NCBI RefSeq assembly: GCF_022668875.1
Contig: NZ_JAKGCR010000017.1
Location: 20,502 to 84,501, forward strand
Length of the DNA: 64,000 nucleotides
Reading direction: 5' to 3'
DNA from: Domibacillus sp. PGB-M46
GTDB taxonomy: Bacteria > Bacillota > Bacilli > Bacillales > Domibacillaceae
This document shows, in pieces, positions 53,001-60,978 of this stretch (its first letter is position 1; each line of letters begins with the position of its first letter). Position numbers and translations under genes: made by a program. The notes under the pieces were generated by a model. The model had not been told where the DNA came from, searched no databases, and worked only from the letters and a program-made list of their open reading frames with translations.

Positions 53001-53621
53001 CACATTTCTGCCGATTATTTGTTCTTTGCTATAACCCAGCATTTCTGCCAGTTTTCGATTAATATATACGAAAACGCCATTCTGAATAATATAAATACCA
53101 GCTAAAGATTCCTCCGCCAAACTCCGATAGTGGGACTCAGCTTCTTCTAAAGCTGCCCGTGTTTGATTCAGCACAGTAATATCTTTAAGAATCCCATACA
53201 CACCAATCACTTGATTGTTAACGATAATAGGTATATTCGTCACATTTAAGTCGAAGATATCACCATTCTTGCCGTATATAGCCGTCTCGTAGGTTATGGA
53301 TTTTCCCTTGCTGGCTGTTCGGAAATGTTCTAAAGTCTCTTTTAGCTGACTCGGCACAACTAAAGGGACAAAGGATTGATGCAGGACTTCTTCCGGTGTA
53401 TAGCCATAGTACTCTATGTTTTTATTTGTGCTTAAAAAGTTCCCCTCTAGATCAAACGTTATAACTAAATCCGGATTCTTTTGATAAAGAGACTGGTAAT
53501 ACTGCTCGTTTTTTTTAAAATCCAAGAAGTTCCCTGGCCATTGTTTCTTGGTACGGACCTGGAGAAAAATAAGAATCAATAAAATCAATATTGCTACACC
53601 CAGGCCAATCAAGAGTTCCAT
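50007..53621 (-). CDS. PAS-GGDEF-EAL-PAS-histidine kinase fusion, copy B
   Basis: About 1204 residues with the same domain order as copy A. GGDEF motif is ARNSGDEF (SGDEF, a variant that can be active) without the RxxD I-site. EAL residues are intact (EALIRW, ELEITESM, DDFGTGYSS, IAEGVET). HisKA is VAHEIRNPLTSVKGF and HATPase has GTGLGLVVSHKI. Start ATG 53621, fixed by GGAGGTGC; the frame upstream to 53669 lacks a ribosome site. Leading riboswitch at 53715. It differs from copy A throughout, so the duplication is old and both copies are apparently maintained. Confidence 0.92.
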   Translation of the reverse strand: MELLIGLGVAILILLILIFLQVRTKKQWPGNFLDFKKNEQYYQSLYQKNPDLVITFDLEGNFLSTNKNIEYYGYTPEEVLHQSFVPLVVPSQLKETLEHFRTASKGKSITYETAIYGKNGDIFDLNVTNIPIIVNNQVIGVYGILKDITVLNQTRAALEEAESHYRSLAEESLAGIYIIQNGVFVYINRKLAEMLGYSKEQIIGRNVTDFIYPDDQSLVRNNIENRLEDGFSNVYYQYRAVKKDQTIAHIEVLGSKTIYKGKPAVTGTVMDITARKKAEETIQYMAYHDALTGLVNRYQFYTRLENILSKENTKSVAVLFLDLDRFNQINDSLGHEIGDRLLQEAARRLHTCVENKDNVARNSGDEFLVSLPDMNHQEASAAAQRILDCFAEPFHLDQYELYITPSMGVSFYPRDGKDVETLIKKADSAMHQAKRKGKNNYQLYRSNQIEHSYEKWEVEMDLRTALEQEELLLYYQPKLDLSSGKISGVEALIRWQHPEKGLIPPSEFIPLAEETGLIIPIGEWALHTACAQNKAWQEAGLPPMVTAVNLSVRQLYQPGLIEMVQAVLKETGLSPEYLELEITESMLMDIQQGLKILEKLKEIGVQVSMDDFGTGYSSLHYLKELPIDKLKIDQSFVRNCTADSSDAAIVKAIIAVAHQLKIDVIAEGVETKDHLVFLQRNLCNEAQGYLFSKPVPAAELEQKIDEIEQVIPQNGVPKELSKQMWMEEVLEKSQQELLDTVRQQQGMIFKFVEKDGSFIHTLCDGELLYRMGLLPEQIIGKKLSGFLPSEKAEEINKHYQRAWNGEADVTYEGVVNGIYYTASLRPVRRGGQVVEVIGSCIDITERKQAEEALKVSEANYRLITENTLDLIRVLDINGLVKYASPSHKTILGYPPEVYEGESIFDMIHPDDIVCGQKQYSYMKSTHKSSQFEYRMKHANGKWVHVESKVTPVLGENGEVEHCIVVARDISERKKTEEFIRKTEKLSVVGQLAAGVAHEIRNPLTSVKGFLQLMQDGLDNPAYTDIMLSEINDVEKVVKEFLSLAKTQTSKRSSIDPNVLLEDVRTLMSTQTTPKNIQIVQEVESGLPSFYGDYPQIKRAFIHILQNAMEATSNGGILKIQAMQGGLNSIEFRFIDRGRGISEDRMKSIGEPFYSLNEKGTGLGLVVSHKIVQEHGGSIYLESFPGQGTIVEVILPLNQSLTSET

Positions 53622-53678
53622 ATTGCACCTCCAAAAATAATAAAGATATGTTGCAGCTTGTTCATACATCAGGATACC

Positions 53679-53711
53679 GAAAAAGACTAATCAGATACCG
53701 ATTAGTCTTTT
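53679..53711 (-). terminator. Riboswitch 5 terminator
   Basis: AAAGACTAATCGG, TAT, CTGATTAGTCTTTTT on the minus strand; a strong attenuator stem just after the aptamer. Confidence 0.8.
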
Positions 53712-53714
53712 GTA

Positions 53715-53797
53715 TATCACCGGTAACTGGCTGGCATAATCTTTCGATCTTAGCCCCTATAGTTTTGCGTCTTTACCTTTCGATAAATTTGCCATTA
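53715..53797 (-). ncRNA. c-di-GMP-I (GEMM) riboswitch 5
   Basis: GGCAAAT, TTATC-GAAA-GGTAA, AGACGCAAAACTATAGGGGC, TAAGATCG and GCCAGCCAGTTACCGG in GEMM-I order. It precedes EAL kinase copy B. Confidence 0.88.
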
Positions 53798-54104
53798 TCA
53801 CTTTTTATTCAATTAACCGCTTGTCCGCGCTGCTATTCATTCTGGAAACATACATTGAATGAAAACACACACTCCTGTAAAGTTTTCTGTAAAATGGCTG
53901 TTCATTTTAAAATAGAAAATGTTCCATCTATCCATGTTAAAGGCCTATTTTCTTCCGCTTCTTAAAATAGAAGCAAAATCCTTAATGTAACATCACTTTT
54001 TTATTGCCAGTTTATAAAATGGTATTATATACCTATATTAAAGTAACTTATATATAAAATCTATATATTTTTCTACAATTAGTCACTAAGGAGTTTTTAA
54101 TGCT

Positions 54105-54347
54105 GGTGTTTCTGTTGAGTTAGCTGATTTTATTAAATGGTCGGCTAAACAAGGTCATGTGCGGTATGCTTCGGAATATGAGGCACTCAGCATTGAATCG
54201 GAAGGAGAACTGCTGTCAGTTTCGCTTTCGGTAGATATTAAAGATTGGCTGTGCAAAAAAGGCGAACAGACAGGCAAGAGTATACAGAATATTGCGCAGA
54301 GATTCTTGAAGAAGTGTATCAACGGGAACGCCACTGAATTCTCTTAA
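54105..54347 (+). pseudogene. C-terminal fragment of the local unknown-protein family
   Basis: Open frame AGVSVELADFIKWSAKQGHV, then YEALSIESEGELLSVSLSVD and IKDWLCKKGEQTGKSIQNIA, ending NGNATEFS. It begins abruptly at the boundary of the duplicated kinase unit, with no start codon near the junction except an internal ATG at 54159. Best-preserved version of the family's C-terminal domain. Confidence 0.65.
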
Positions 54348-54356
54348 CTATATGAT

Positions 54357-54383
54357 AAAGAGAGCACAGTGCTCTCTTTTTTG
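54357..54383 (+). terminator. Terminator-like hairpin after the family fragment
   Basis: AAGAGAGCACAGTGCTCTCTT with a T-run. Similar AGAGAGCA/TGCTCTCT stems recur at 56291-56312 and 56470-56495. Confidence 0.6.
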
Positions 54384-54454
54384 TTACTTATTTTATTTTA
54401 AATCCTTAATAAAGAGTGTGATTATATTATGGGTTGCAGACAATTTCTTCACAC

Positions 54455-54523
54455 AAAAATCCTCTCCACGAGAGAACGCTGATAGTATCCCTCTTATCAT
54501 TTTTATGGAGAGGATTTTTTTAT
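54455..54523 (+). terminator. Second hairpin, possible terminator for mreB on the other strand
   Basis: AAAAATCCTCTCCA and TGGAGAGGATTTTTTT form a long stem with a 40-nt loop; the A-run and T-run would serve either strand. Confidence 0.5.
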
Positions 54524-54603
54524 TTTCGTACCGGTATAAGCACAATAGAATTTTTTAAGACCTATTACTTTTTGTCAGTATACATGTGACCTGGGATTAG
54601 TTA

Positions 54604-55611
54604 TTAGCCTTTGGATTTAAACAGCTGAATTTGATCTAAAGCTTTTCCTATTCCCAGCGCCACACAATCAAGCGGATCCTGAGCAATAAAAACCGGAATC
54701 CCTGTTTTTTTACTCAATTCATTATCTAAATTGTTTAACAAGGCGCCGCCTCCCGTTAACGTTATGCCTCTATCCATAATGTCAGCTGCCAGTTCCGGCG
54801 GCGTTTCTTCTAATGTCAGTCTAACTGTATCCACTATGGCATCCACAGAGTCCCTTAATGTATCAGAGATTTCAGAACCCGAGATTTCGATCGTCTTTGG
54901 GAGCCCAGAAACCATGTCTCGTCCCCGTACGGCTTTTCTTATTTCATTCTTTAAATCTCCGGCAGAACCAATTTCAATTTTTATACTTTCCGCTGTGCGC
55001 TCCCCTATCATCAAATTGTACCGCTTCCGGGCATAGTTAATAATTGCTTTGTCCATCTCGTCCCCAGCTACTCGTATTGTGTTGCTGGTCACAATTCCAC
55101 CTAAGGAAATAACTGCCGCCTCCGTTGTACCACCGCCAATATCCACCACCATGCTTCCAATGGGTTCCCATACTGGTAAACCTGCGCCGATGGCTGCTGC
55201 CAATGCCTCTTCTATTACATAAGCATCCCTCGCTCCCGCTTCTCTTGCTGCATCAGTAACAGCGCGCTGTTCAACCGCCGTAATGCTAGAAGGCACACAA
55301 ATCATCACAAAAGGCTTGCCGCCCATCAGGCTTTTTTTGTTAGATTCCGTTAGAAAATGTTTTATCATAGCTGTCGTAGAGGCATAATCGGCAATAACCC
55401 CGTCCTTTAGAGGGTGAACAACCGCCACATTTTTAGGAGCACGTCCGAGCACCTCTTTGGCGGCATGCCCAATGCTAAGAGTTTTATTAGACTCTGTTTG
55501 AATCGCTACAACAGAAGGCTCTCGAAGCACAATACCCTTTCCCTTTACATAAACAAGTGTGTTTGCTGTTCCTAAGTCAATTCCAAGATCCTTCGATCTA
55601 ATTTTAAACAT
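54604..55611 (-). CDS. mreB: MreB-family actin-like protein (solitary)
   Basis: A 335-residue actin-like cell-shape ATPase. Phosphate 1 motif [18 protein letters not shown], the [18 protein letters not shown] phosphate 2 motif and the adenosine motif [11 protein letters not shown] are all present. It resembles MreB more than Mbl or MreBH ([29 protein letters not shown]). MreB guides lateral wall synthesis at the membrane. mreC and mreD are absent, so this is probably an extra paralog. An upstream 400-bp gap (55612-55990) shows no clear gene. Confidence 0.92.
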   Translation of the reverse strand: MFKIRSKDLGIDLGTANTLVYVKGKGIVLREPSVVAIQTESNKTLSIGHAAKEVLGRAPKNVAVVHPLKDGVIADYASTTAMIKHFLTESNKKSLMGGKPFVMICVPSSITAVEQRAVTDAAREAGARDAYVIEEALAAAIGAGLPVWEPIGSMVVDIGGGTTEAAVISLGGIVTSNTIRVAGDEMDKAIINYARKRYNLMIGERTAESIKIEIGSAGDLKNEIRKAVRGRDMVSGLPKTIEISGSEISDTLRDSVDAIVDTVRLTLEETPPELAADIMDRGITLTGGGALLNNLDNELSKKTGIPVFIAQDPLDCVALGIGKALDQIQLFKSKG

Positions 55612-55989
55612 ATTCCCTTCTCCCTCTAAACTGAGTTCTTCTTACTGACCGTTAACTGCTGCTTCAAGGATAACCATTGGGTAACAATAATAGTAATCTA
55701 CAATAACATTATCAATCATTTATCATACTCGCTTTTCGTGATAAATATCGAATAGTGTCTGTAACCAAATTGTAAGGGATTTGAAACAACTTTGTATAGG
55801 ATTCTGTTTCCTTTCCTGTAATCAAAATCCAGCCCCCATCATCAACTTCCCTCCAAGCGTGCCTTATAGCTAAAATTTGATCAAAAATAATTTAGCTACT
55901 CTTAATTCCGAGCCCCTATAGACTGTTGAAAAAATTTAGCGGGCTGCACGAAAAGAAGATCCGGGAAGACCGGCTTTAGTGCCCCTACT

Positions 55990-56319
55990 ATACCCAAAAA
56001 AGCCAAAGGAGCAGTGTATCAGCGTTTTTCGTCTCCTTCTATTTTAGAAGCACAGCTTATATGTAAAGGTTTAGGAGACTGGTACTTTATTATGCCAGAG
56101 CCTGATGATACCTTCAGCTACATGAAAGGGATTTGTACACACCGTCTAATACCCGACTACTCCATTGAGATGGGCAAACACAGAACGAAGCCAGGATATG
56201 CGGTGCTCAGTCTGCCGGCAGTCCATTCCCTTACGTACCAAGTGAATGATCTGCTTTATCAGCAGGTTCCAGTGGCCAATATGTATATGGAAGAGCACTT
56301 TGCTCTCTTCAGAGTGTAG
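55990..56319 (+). pseudogene. N-terminal fragment of the local unknown-protein family
   Basis: KKAKGAVYQRFSSPSILEAQ then GYAVLSLPAVHSLTYQ and QQVPVANMYMEE match the 16186-16719 protein; the match stops where an AGAGCACTTTGCTCT stem begins (56293), and the frame ends HFALFRV. The C-terminal half is therefore missing. The ATG at 56014 lacks a ribosome site. 56320-56560 holds a second such hairpin at 56470-56495 and nothing else. Confidence 0.65.
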
Positions 56320-56568
56320 ACAAACCCTATTTTCGAAAAGAACTTCTGCGAAAAGGGGGTTTCGTCTTTTTGTTTTAGCTTATATTTAGTTGACTTTTGA
56401 CTAAAACAACACAAAATCTTGGTCGCTCATTCAATATAAAAAAAGACTGTCGACTTTGTCGACAGCCTCAAGAGAGCATTTTGCTCTCTTTTTTGCTACT
56501 TGTTCGAACCTACAAAATAAACTTTTTAACAAATGCTTACATTTACTTCTGCAATTCGTTTAAATTTT

Positions 56569-56611
56569 GTCTGGGAGATCCGTTCCATAAAAGGAAACGG
56601 GTCTTCCAGAC
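56569..56611 (-). terminator. Terminator of the alpha-glucoside operon
   Basis: GTCTGGAAGACCCGTTTCC pairs with GGAACGGATCTCCCAGAC around a 6-nt loop, followed by AAAATTT. The long stem is convincing although the U-run is weak. Confidence 0.55.
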
Positions 56612-56668
56612 AATATAAGATACCTTTTAATTTCTTTTTCCTTCTTTAAAACTATATATTGAGCAGTC

Positions 56669-58168
56669 TCAACTTTGCTGGACCTTCTTTTGCAGTGGAT
56701 TAGACACCTGGGCTCTCTTTTGTGAATATTTAGCATTACTTTCTTTTCCACTCTGCTCTTCTATCATAACTTCCTTTGGCACTGCAAATAAGTAGGTAAT
56801 CACAAAGGCAGCCACAAAAATTAGAATAGAGACTATGATATATACGAGCAGCTGATTCCATTCGTAAATGTACATTAGAGGAGAAAGTACAACAGCCAGC
56901 CCATATGAATTCGCTTTAATATTTAACAAGGATAAGATAGCACCACCTGCAGCTGAACAGGCAATCATTACATAAAGCGGTTTCAAACTGTATCGCATCA
57001 CAACCCCAAACAAAGCCGGTTCACTGACACCCAGCAGCTGCGTAAGGGCTGCACTCATACCTGTTACCTTTACCGTCTGTTTTTTCGCTTTAATCGTAAT
57101 CCCTAAGCATGTGCCGGCATTTGCAAATCCGTACATGGCACAAAGAGTAATAAGAGGATTAAAGCCTGTATTGGCCAGCAGTGTTGTTTCAATCATAATA
57201 AATAAATGATGCATTCCCGTCATAACGGCTAATGGATATAAAAAGCCGATCAGCAATCCGCCTATTCCGAAAGGAGCCTGTATAAGCTGAGTTACTACTG
57301 TGACTAAGCCTGATTCTAGAATATGCAATAATGGACCTAAGATCAGCAGACCCGTAATCATCATCGCTAATAAAACAAAGAACGGAGTAAAGATTAAATC
57401 CAACGCATTTGGCATGACAGCCCGCAATTTCTTCTCTAATTTTGCTCCAAGGATTCCTACAACAAGCGCTGTCAGCACGCTGCCTTGATACCCAACAACC
57501 GGAATGAAACCAAAAGCCATTATTGGTTCTACTCCACTATTGATATCTGCCACTGCATAAGCATTCGGAAGGGCTGGAGAAACGAGCATTAGGCCGATAA
57601 CAAAACCGATAATCGGCATACCGCCAAAATTTCTAAAAGCAGACCAGCAGATTAGGGCTGGCAAAAACGCAAAAGCGGTATCCGTAAGAACAGAGATCAG
57701 TGTCTGCAAATACGCGGGAATATCCTCGATAGTCATCCCCATTACGCCTAGAACGGTATCATTAAACAGCACGCCTTTTAAACCGAGGAATAAACCGGTT
57801 GCTGCGATGATTGGAATGATCGGAATAAAGATATCGGCCAATGTGCGGATCGCTCTTTTAATTCCTTTTTCTCTTGGACCAGAAGATGTTGTTTGATCCA
57901 ATTTATCATCTTGCTCAGGCTGGTTTCCTTTTAAGGCAGCGTATACTTTGTTGACAGTACCAGTGCCTAAAATGACCTGGTACTGCCCCGCGTTGAAAAA
58001 GACGCCTTTTACTTCATCAATGTTTTCAATTGCCTCGTCGTCAATCTTTGCGCGGTCTTTAACCGAAAAGCGCAGCCTGGTTGCACAGTGAACAAATGAT
58101 TCAATATTACCTTCACCAATGACATGGACAATTTCTTTCCCTATGCGTTCATATTTATTTTCACTCAT
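56669..58168 (-). CDS. PTS alpha-glucoside-type EIIBC permease
   Basis: A 499-residue permease. EIIB domain (1-80) with the phospho-Cys in FVHCATRLRFSVKD, then a multi-helix EIIC (about 105-470) with the glucose-family signatures FLPALICWSAFRNFGG, TGMHHLFIMIE and GVSEPALFGVVMRY. It imports and phosphorylates an alpha-linked disaccharide; no EIIA domain is attached, so it must borrow one. The sucrose/trehalose/maltose subfamily cannot be settled by eye. The start overlaps the glucosidase stop by 8 bp. A basic tail (SQKRAQVSNPLQKK) extends beyond the usual end. Confidence 0.88.
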   Translation of the reverse strand: MSENKYERIGKEIVHVIGEGNIESFVHCATRLRFSVKDRAKIDDEAIENIDEVKGVFFNAGQYQVILGTGTVNKVYAALKGNQPEQDDKLDQTTSSGPREKGIKRAIRTLADIFIPIIPIIAATGLFLGLKGVLFNDTVLGVMGMTIEDIPAYLQTLISVLTDTAFAFLPALICWSAFRNFGGMPIIGFVIGLMLVSPALPNAYAVADINSGVEPIMAFGFIPVVGYQGSVLTALVVGILGAKLEKKLRAVMPNALDLIFTPFFVLLAMMITGLLILGPLLHILESGLVTVVTQLIQAPFGIGGLLIGFLYPLAVMTGMHHLFIMIETTLLANTGFNPLITLCAMYGFANAGTCLGITIKAKKQTVKVTGMSAALTQLLGVSEPALFGVVMRYSLKPLYVMIACSAAGGAILSLLNIKANSYGLAVVLSPLMYIYEWNQLLVYIIVSILIFVAAFVITYLFAVPKEVMIEEQSGKESNAKYSQKRAQVSNPLQKKVQQS

Positions 58169-59882
58169 GAAAGCACTCTTCTTTCTTTAAAAGGATTAAT
58201 GCCTGATATGGCTGTAAAGAATTCGCTGTTTCTTCTTTGTAATTATTTAATAGAACTGTGTAGTTTTCAGGGTTCCAATCCAGCTCTTGCTTTTCAGAAG
58301 AAAAGTTGAAGTAACACACTACTTCTTCTGTATTCGATTTTCGCTTATAAGCCACAATGACGGGATGATCTTCTAAAATTGGTTCAACCTTTCCGTACAC
58401 TAAGCATTCACTTGCCTCGCTAGACTGTCTGACTCCAATCATCTTTCTGTAAAAATTCAGGATGGAATCCGGGTCCTGTTCTTGCAGCTCCACATTAATA
58501 GTTGTGAAATTTTCATTCATGCCAAGCCATGGTTCCGCCTTTGAAAACCCGCCATACTCATCAGCATTCCAATGAAAAGGTGTTCTTGAATTATCACGGC
58601 TCCTTAAATTGATAAAGTGCAGGGCTTCTTCTTCGCTGAACCCTTCATTCATAGAACGATAGTATTGATCGATACTTGAAATATCATCAAACTCTTCAAT
58701 ACTTTCACGTTTAAAGTTAGTCATTCCTATTTCCTGGCCCTGATAAATAAATGGTGTACCTCTAAGAAAGAAAAACATAGCTCCAAGCATAGTCGCTGAA
58801 TAGACGTTTTGATCTTCTTCTTTTATATACTTGCTTAATGACCGGTTTTGGTCATGGTTCTCTAAAAAGTTAGCTCCCCATCCTACTTTTTGGATCTCCT
58901 TTTGACTGGTGAAAATTAATTTTTTGAGATCCAGCACTGTCCAATCAAGTCTTCTGAACCATTCACTTCCAGAGGCAACATCAAGATCTGCATACCTAAA
59001 ATCAAAAATCATCGAAAAGTAACCGTTTTCCCCGATATAATCGCTAAATTGCTCGTAGACAACGCCCGGTGCTTCACCAATCGTTACACAATCATATTTA
59101 GAAAATGTTTTTTCGTTTAATTCATGCAGAAATACTTCGATGCCTGGCTGATTCCGGGTCTTTTTTGTACACTTTACAAGCCCGTCTGCTCCGTCAGCTG
59201 GAAGATCGCTAAACGTTTGGTCTTTTTTTATAAAAGTGATCGCATCAACCCGAAATCCGGCAATTCCCTTTTCCAGCCAATAATTGACCATCTTATATAA
59301 CTCTTCGCGTACTTCTTCATTTTCCCAATTTAAATCCGGCTGCTTAACGTCAAAAGAATGGAAATAATACTGATCTGAGTTCGGCAGAGGTTCCCATACA
59401 CTGCCGCCAAACACTGAGCGCCAGTTTGTCGGAGGCTGGCCATCTTTACCGGATTTCAACACATAGTAATCTCTGTATTTGCTGTTTGGATTCTTTAAAA
59501 CATCCTGAAACCATGGATGTTCATCTGATGTATGATTAATGACTAAATCCAGAACAACCTTAATTCCTTTTTCCTTTGCTTTTACAATTAACTCGTCTAA
59601 ATCTTTCATTTCACCAAATTCCGGATTTAACTGATAGTAGTCTGAGATATCATATCCGTTATCAGCCATTGGCGACTTGTAAATAGGACAGATCCATATC
59701 ATCGTAATGCCTAAAGACTGCAGGTAATCGAGTTTCTCGGTAATCCCTTTTATATCACCTATTCCGTCATTGTTTGAATCGTAAAAACTTTTAGGGTAAA
59801 TCTGATAAATAACTTCTTTCTGCCACCATTTTTGCTTCATACCTGATTCTCCAAGAGGGTATTCATGTAAAGTTTGCTGCAT
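58161..59882 (-). CDS. GH13 alpha-glucosidase
   Basis: About 573 residues. GH13 regions: DLVINHTSDEHPWF, GFRVDAITFIKK (nucleophile Asp), TIGEAPGV (acid Glu) and FLENHDQNRS. The residue after the nucleophile is Ala, which in oligo-1,6-glucosidase relatives is associated with alpha-1,4 preference (Val with alpha-1,6). It would split the phosphorylated or free glucoside imported by the adjacent PTS. ATG 59882 has GGAGG; ATG 59840 (MKQKWWQKEVIYQIYP) is the usual family start and also has GGAG, so a 14-residue extension is uncertain. Confidence 0.9.
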   Translation of the reverse strand: MQQTLHEYPLGESGMKQKWWQKEVIYQIYPKSFYDSNNDGIGDIKGITEKLDYLQSLGITMIWICPIYKSPMADNGYDISDYYQLNPEFGEMKDLDELIVKAKEKGIKVVLDLVINHTSDEHPWFQDVLKNPNSKYRDYYVLKSGKDGQPPTNWRSVFGGSVWEPLPNSDQYYFHSFDVKQPDLNWENEEVREELYKMVNYWLEKGIAGFRVDAITFIKKDQTFSDLPADGADGLVKCTKKTRNQPGIEVFLHELNEKTFSKYDCVTIGEAPGVVYEQFSDYIGENGYFSMIFDFRYADLDVASGSEWFRRLDWTVLDLKKLIFTSQKEIQKVGWGANFLENHDQNRSLSKYIKEEDQNVYSATMLGAMFFFLRGTPFIYQGQEIGMTNFKRESIEEFDDISSIDQYYRSMNEGFSEEEALHFINLRSRDNSRTPFHWNADEYGGFSKAEPWLGMNENFTTINVELQEQDPDSILNFYRKMIGVRQSSEASECLVYGKVEPILEDHPVIVAYKRKSNTEEVVCYFNFSSEKQELDWNPENYTVLLNNYKEETANSLQPYQALILLKKEECFHE

Positions 59883-59931
59883 GGCTGTTCCTCCAAAATC
59901 GTATTTATTTAAAGAAAAATTTCGACCGATT

Positions 59932-59949
59932 TGTGGGAACGGTTCCACA
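59932..59949. promoter_or_regulatory. LacI-type operator O1
   Basis: TGTGGGAACGGTTCCACA, a near-perfect palindrome about 50 bp upstream of the glucosidase start. Confidence 0.75.
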
Positions 59950-60028
59950 TCACTTTAAAAAAATAAATGAATGCTCTAGGCTAATATTTCTAACAAATAA
60001 TATGGGCGGACTGTATGCATTCATTTAA

Positions 60029-60046
60029 TGTGGGAACGGTTCCACA
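60029..60046. promoter_or_regulatory. LacI-type operator O2
   Basis: Exact copy of O1, TGTGGGAACGGTTCCACA, 97 bp further upstream; spacing would permit looping. Confidence 0.75.
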
Positions 60047-60088
60047 ATTATTTAAAAAAATAGAAATTGATTTATACTTGGTTACGGT

Positions 60089-60106
60089 TTTAGAACCGGT
60101 TCCATG
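60089..60106. promoter_or_regulatory. Third LacI/CcpA-like half-conserved site
   Basis: TTTTAGAACCGGTTCCATGA holds the core GGAACCGGTTCC palindrome (one mismatch at left). Weaker than O1 and O2; it could bind either the local LacI protein or CcpA. Confidence 0.5.
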
Positions 60107-60185
60107 AATTAGATTATACGCGTCCTCGTTTTATTTTGTCAACGCTTTCTCTTTTAAAAATTTTAAATTTTAAAATTATGCCCTT

Positions 60186-60310
60186 GTGAACCTCTCCAAC
60201 TAATTTCTGCGCAATTTGATGGAGCATCCTTTATCTCGATGCGGTACAGCATCGGCTGGTTAAGCTCCCTTCAGAGGTCTGAATGCATGATGGCGACAGA
60301 CAGTCTCGGA
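60186..60310 (-). ncRNA. TnpB right end / omega-RNA-like scaffold (GTTCAC end, copy 4)
   Basis: Minus-strand sequence after the broken tnpB: TCTGAAGGGAGCTTAACCAG, a GATGC-TGTACC-GCATC hairpin, and the end block GATGCTCCATCAAATTGCGC ... GGAGAGGTTCAC. The flank AAGGGCAT would be guide sequence. Confidence 0.55.
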
Positions 60311-60315
60311 TGTTC

Positions 60316-60848
60316 CTATTGCCAACTCAGGAACTTTTGCCTGAAGCGACAACTATTTCGTTTCCGAGATGGATTTTTGAAAATACTGGATGAAATAGCA
60401 GCAGGTTCCAATATTATAAGAAGCAGATAAATCCGCATGATTAACTTCACCATTTGAAAATACAGCAAGTTCTTTTTTCTGGTTCCTGGTTCCGTTCCAT
60501 CTTTCCAGAGCCGCCGAACGCCTGGGCGCTGATGTTTCGTGGATTGATCCGGGAAATGCGCATGCCCAGGCAGTGTGCCATTTCTCCCACTTTGTTCTGG
60601 ATGCCTATTTTCCGCCACCCGTGAAGCTTGAGACGAAATTTCCTGGCTCCATAGAATCCTTTTGGAATTTCTATTCTGCCTAAGTATTCGAATATGGTGA
60701 CATCACAGCCATGCTTTGCCGCAAATTTTATAATTTCATGGCTTTTGTGGCGGACAACATGCTGCTCGTACCCATTAATCTGCCGCCAAAAATTCGGCGC
60801 CTGAATGCGGCTGCTTGCCCGCTGGGTTTTCCGCAGTTTGTCCTTCAC
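60316..60848 (-). pseudogene. tnpB: Broken TnpB gene
   Basis: 60447-60848 encodes the middle of an IS1341-type TnpB: HVVRHKSHEIIKFAAKHGCD, the RuvC-II Glu in VTIFEYLGRIEIPKG and KVGEMAHCLGMRISRINPRN. The C-terminal part continues in another frame (FQMVKLIMRIYLL; CSASYNIG-like) with a shift near 60447. The N-terminus with RuvC-I is absent. It lies between the lacI-type gene and the operon it controls. Confidence 0.8.
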
Positions 60849-60978
60849 GTCTGTAGCCTGTCTTTTTCTTTAGGCTGAAAGCATTATACATGCTTTCTTA
60901 CTTTGCAGAAATGTTCTAGTTTTATGCAAACGCTTTCAATTACTTATTAGAAATTGTGAGAATCTTTATCTCACAATT

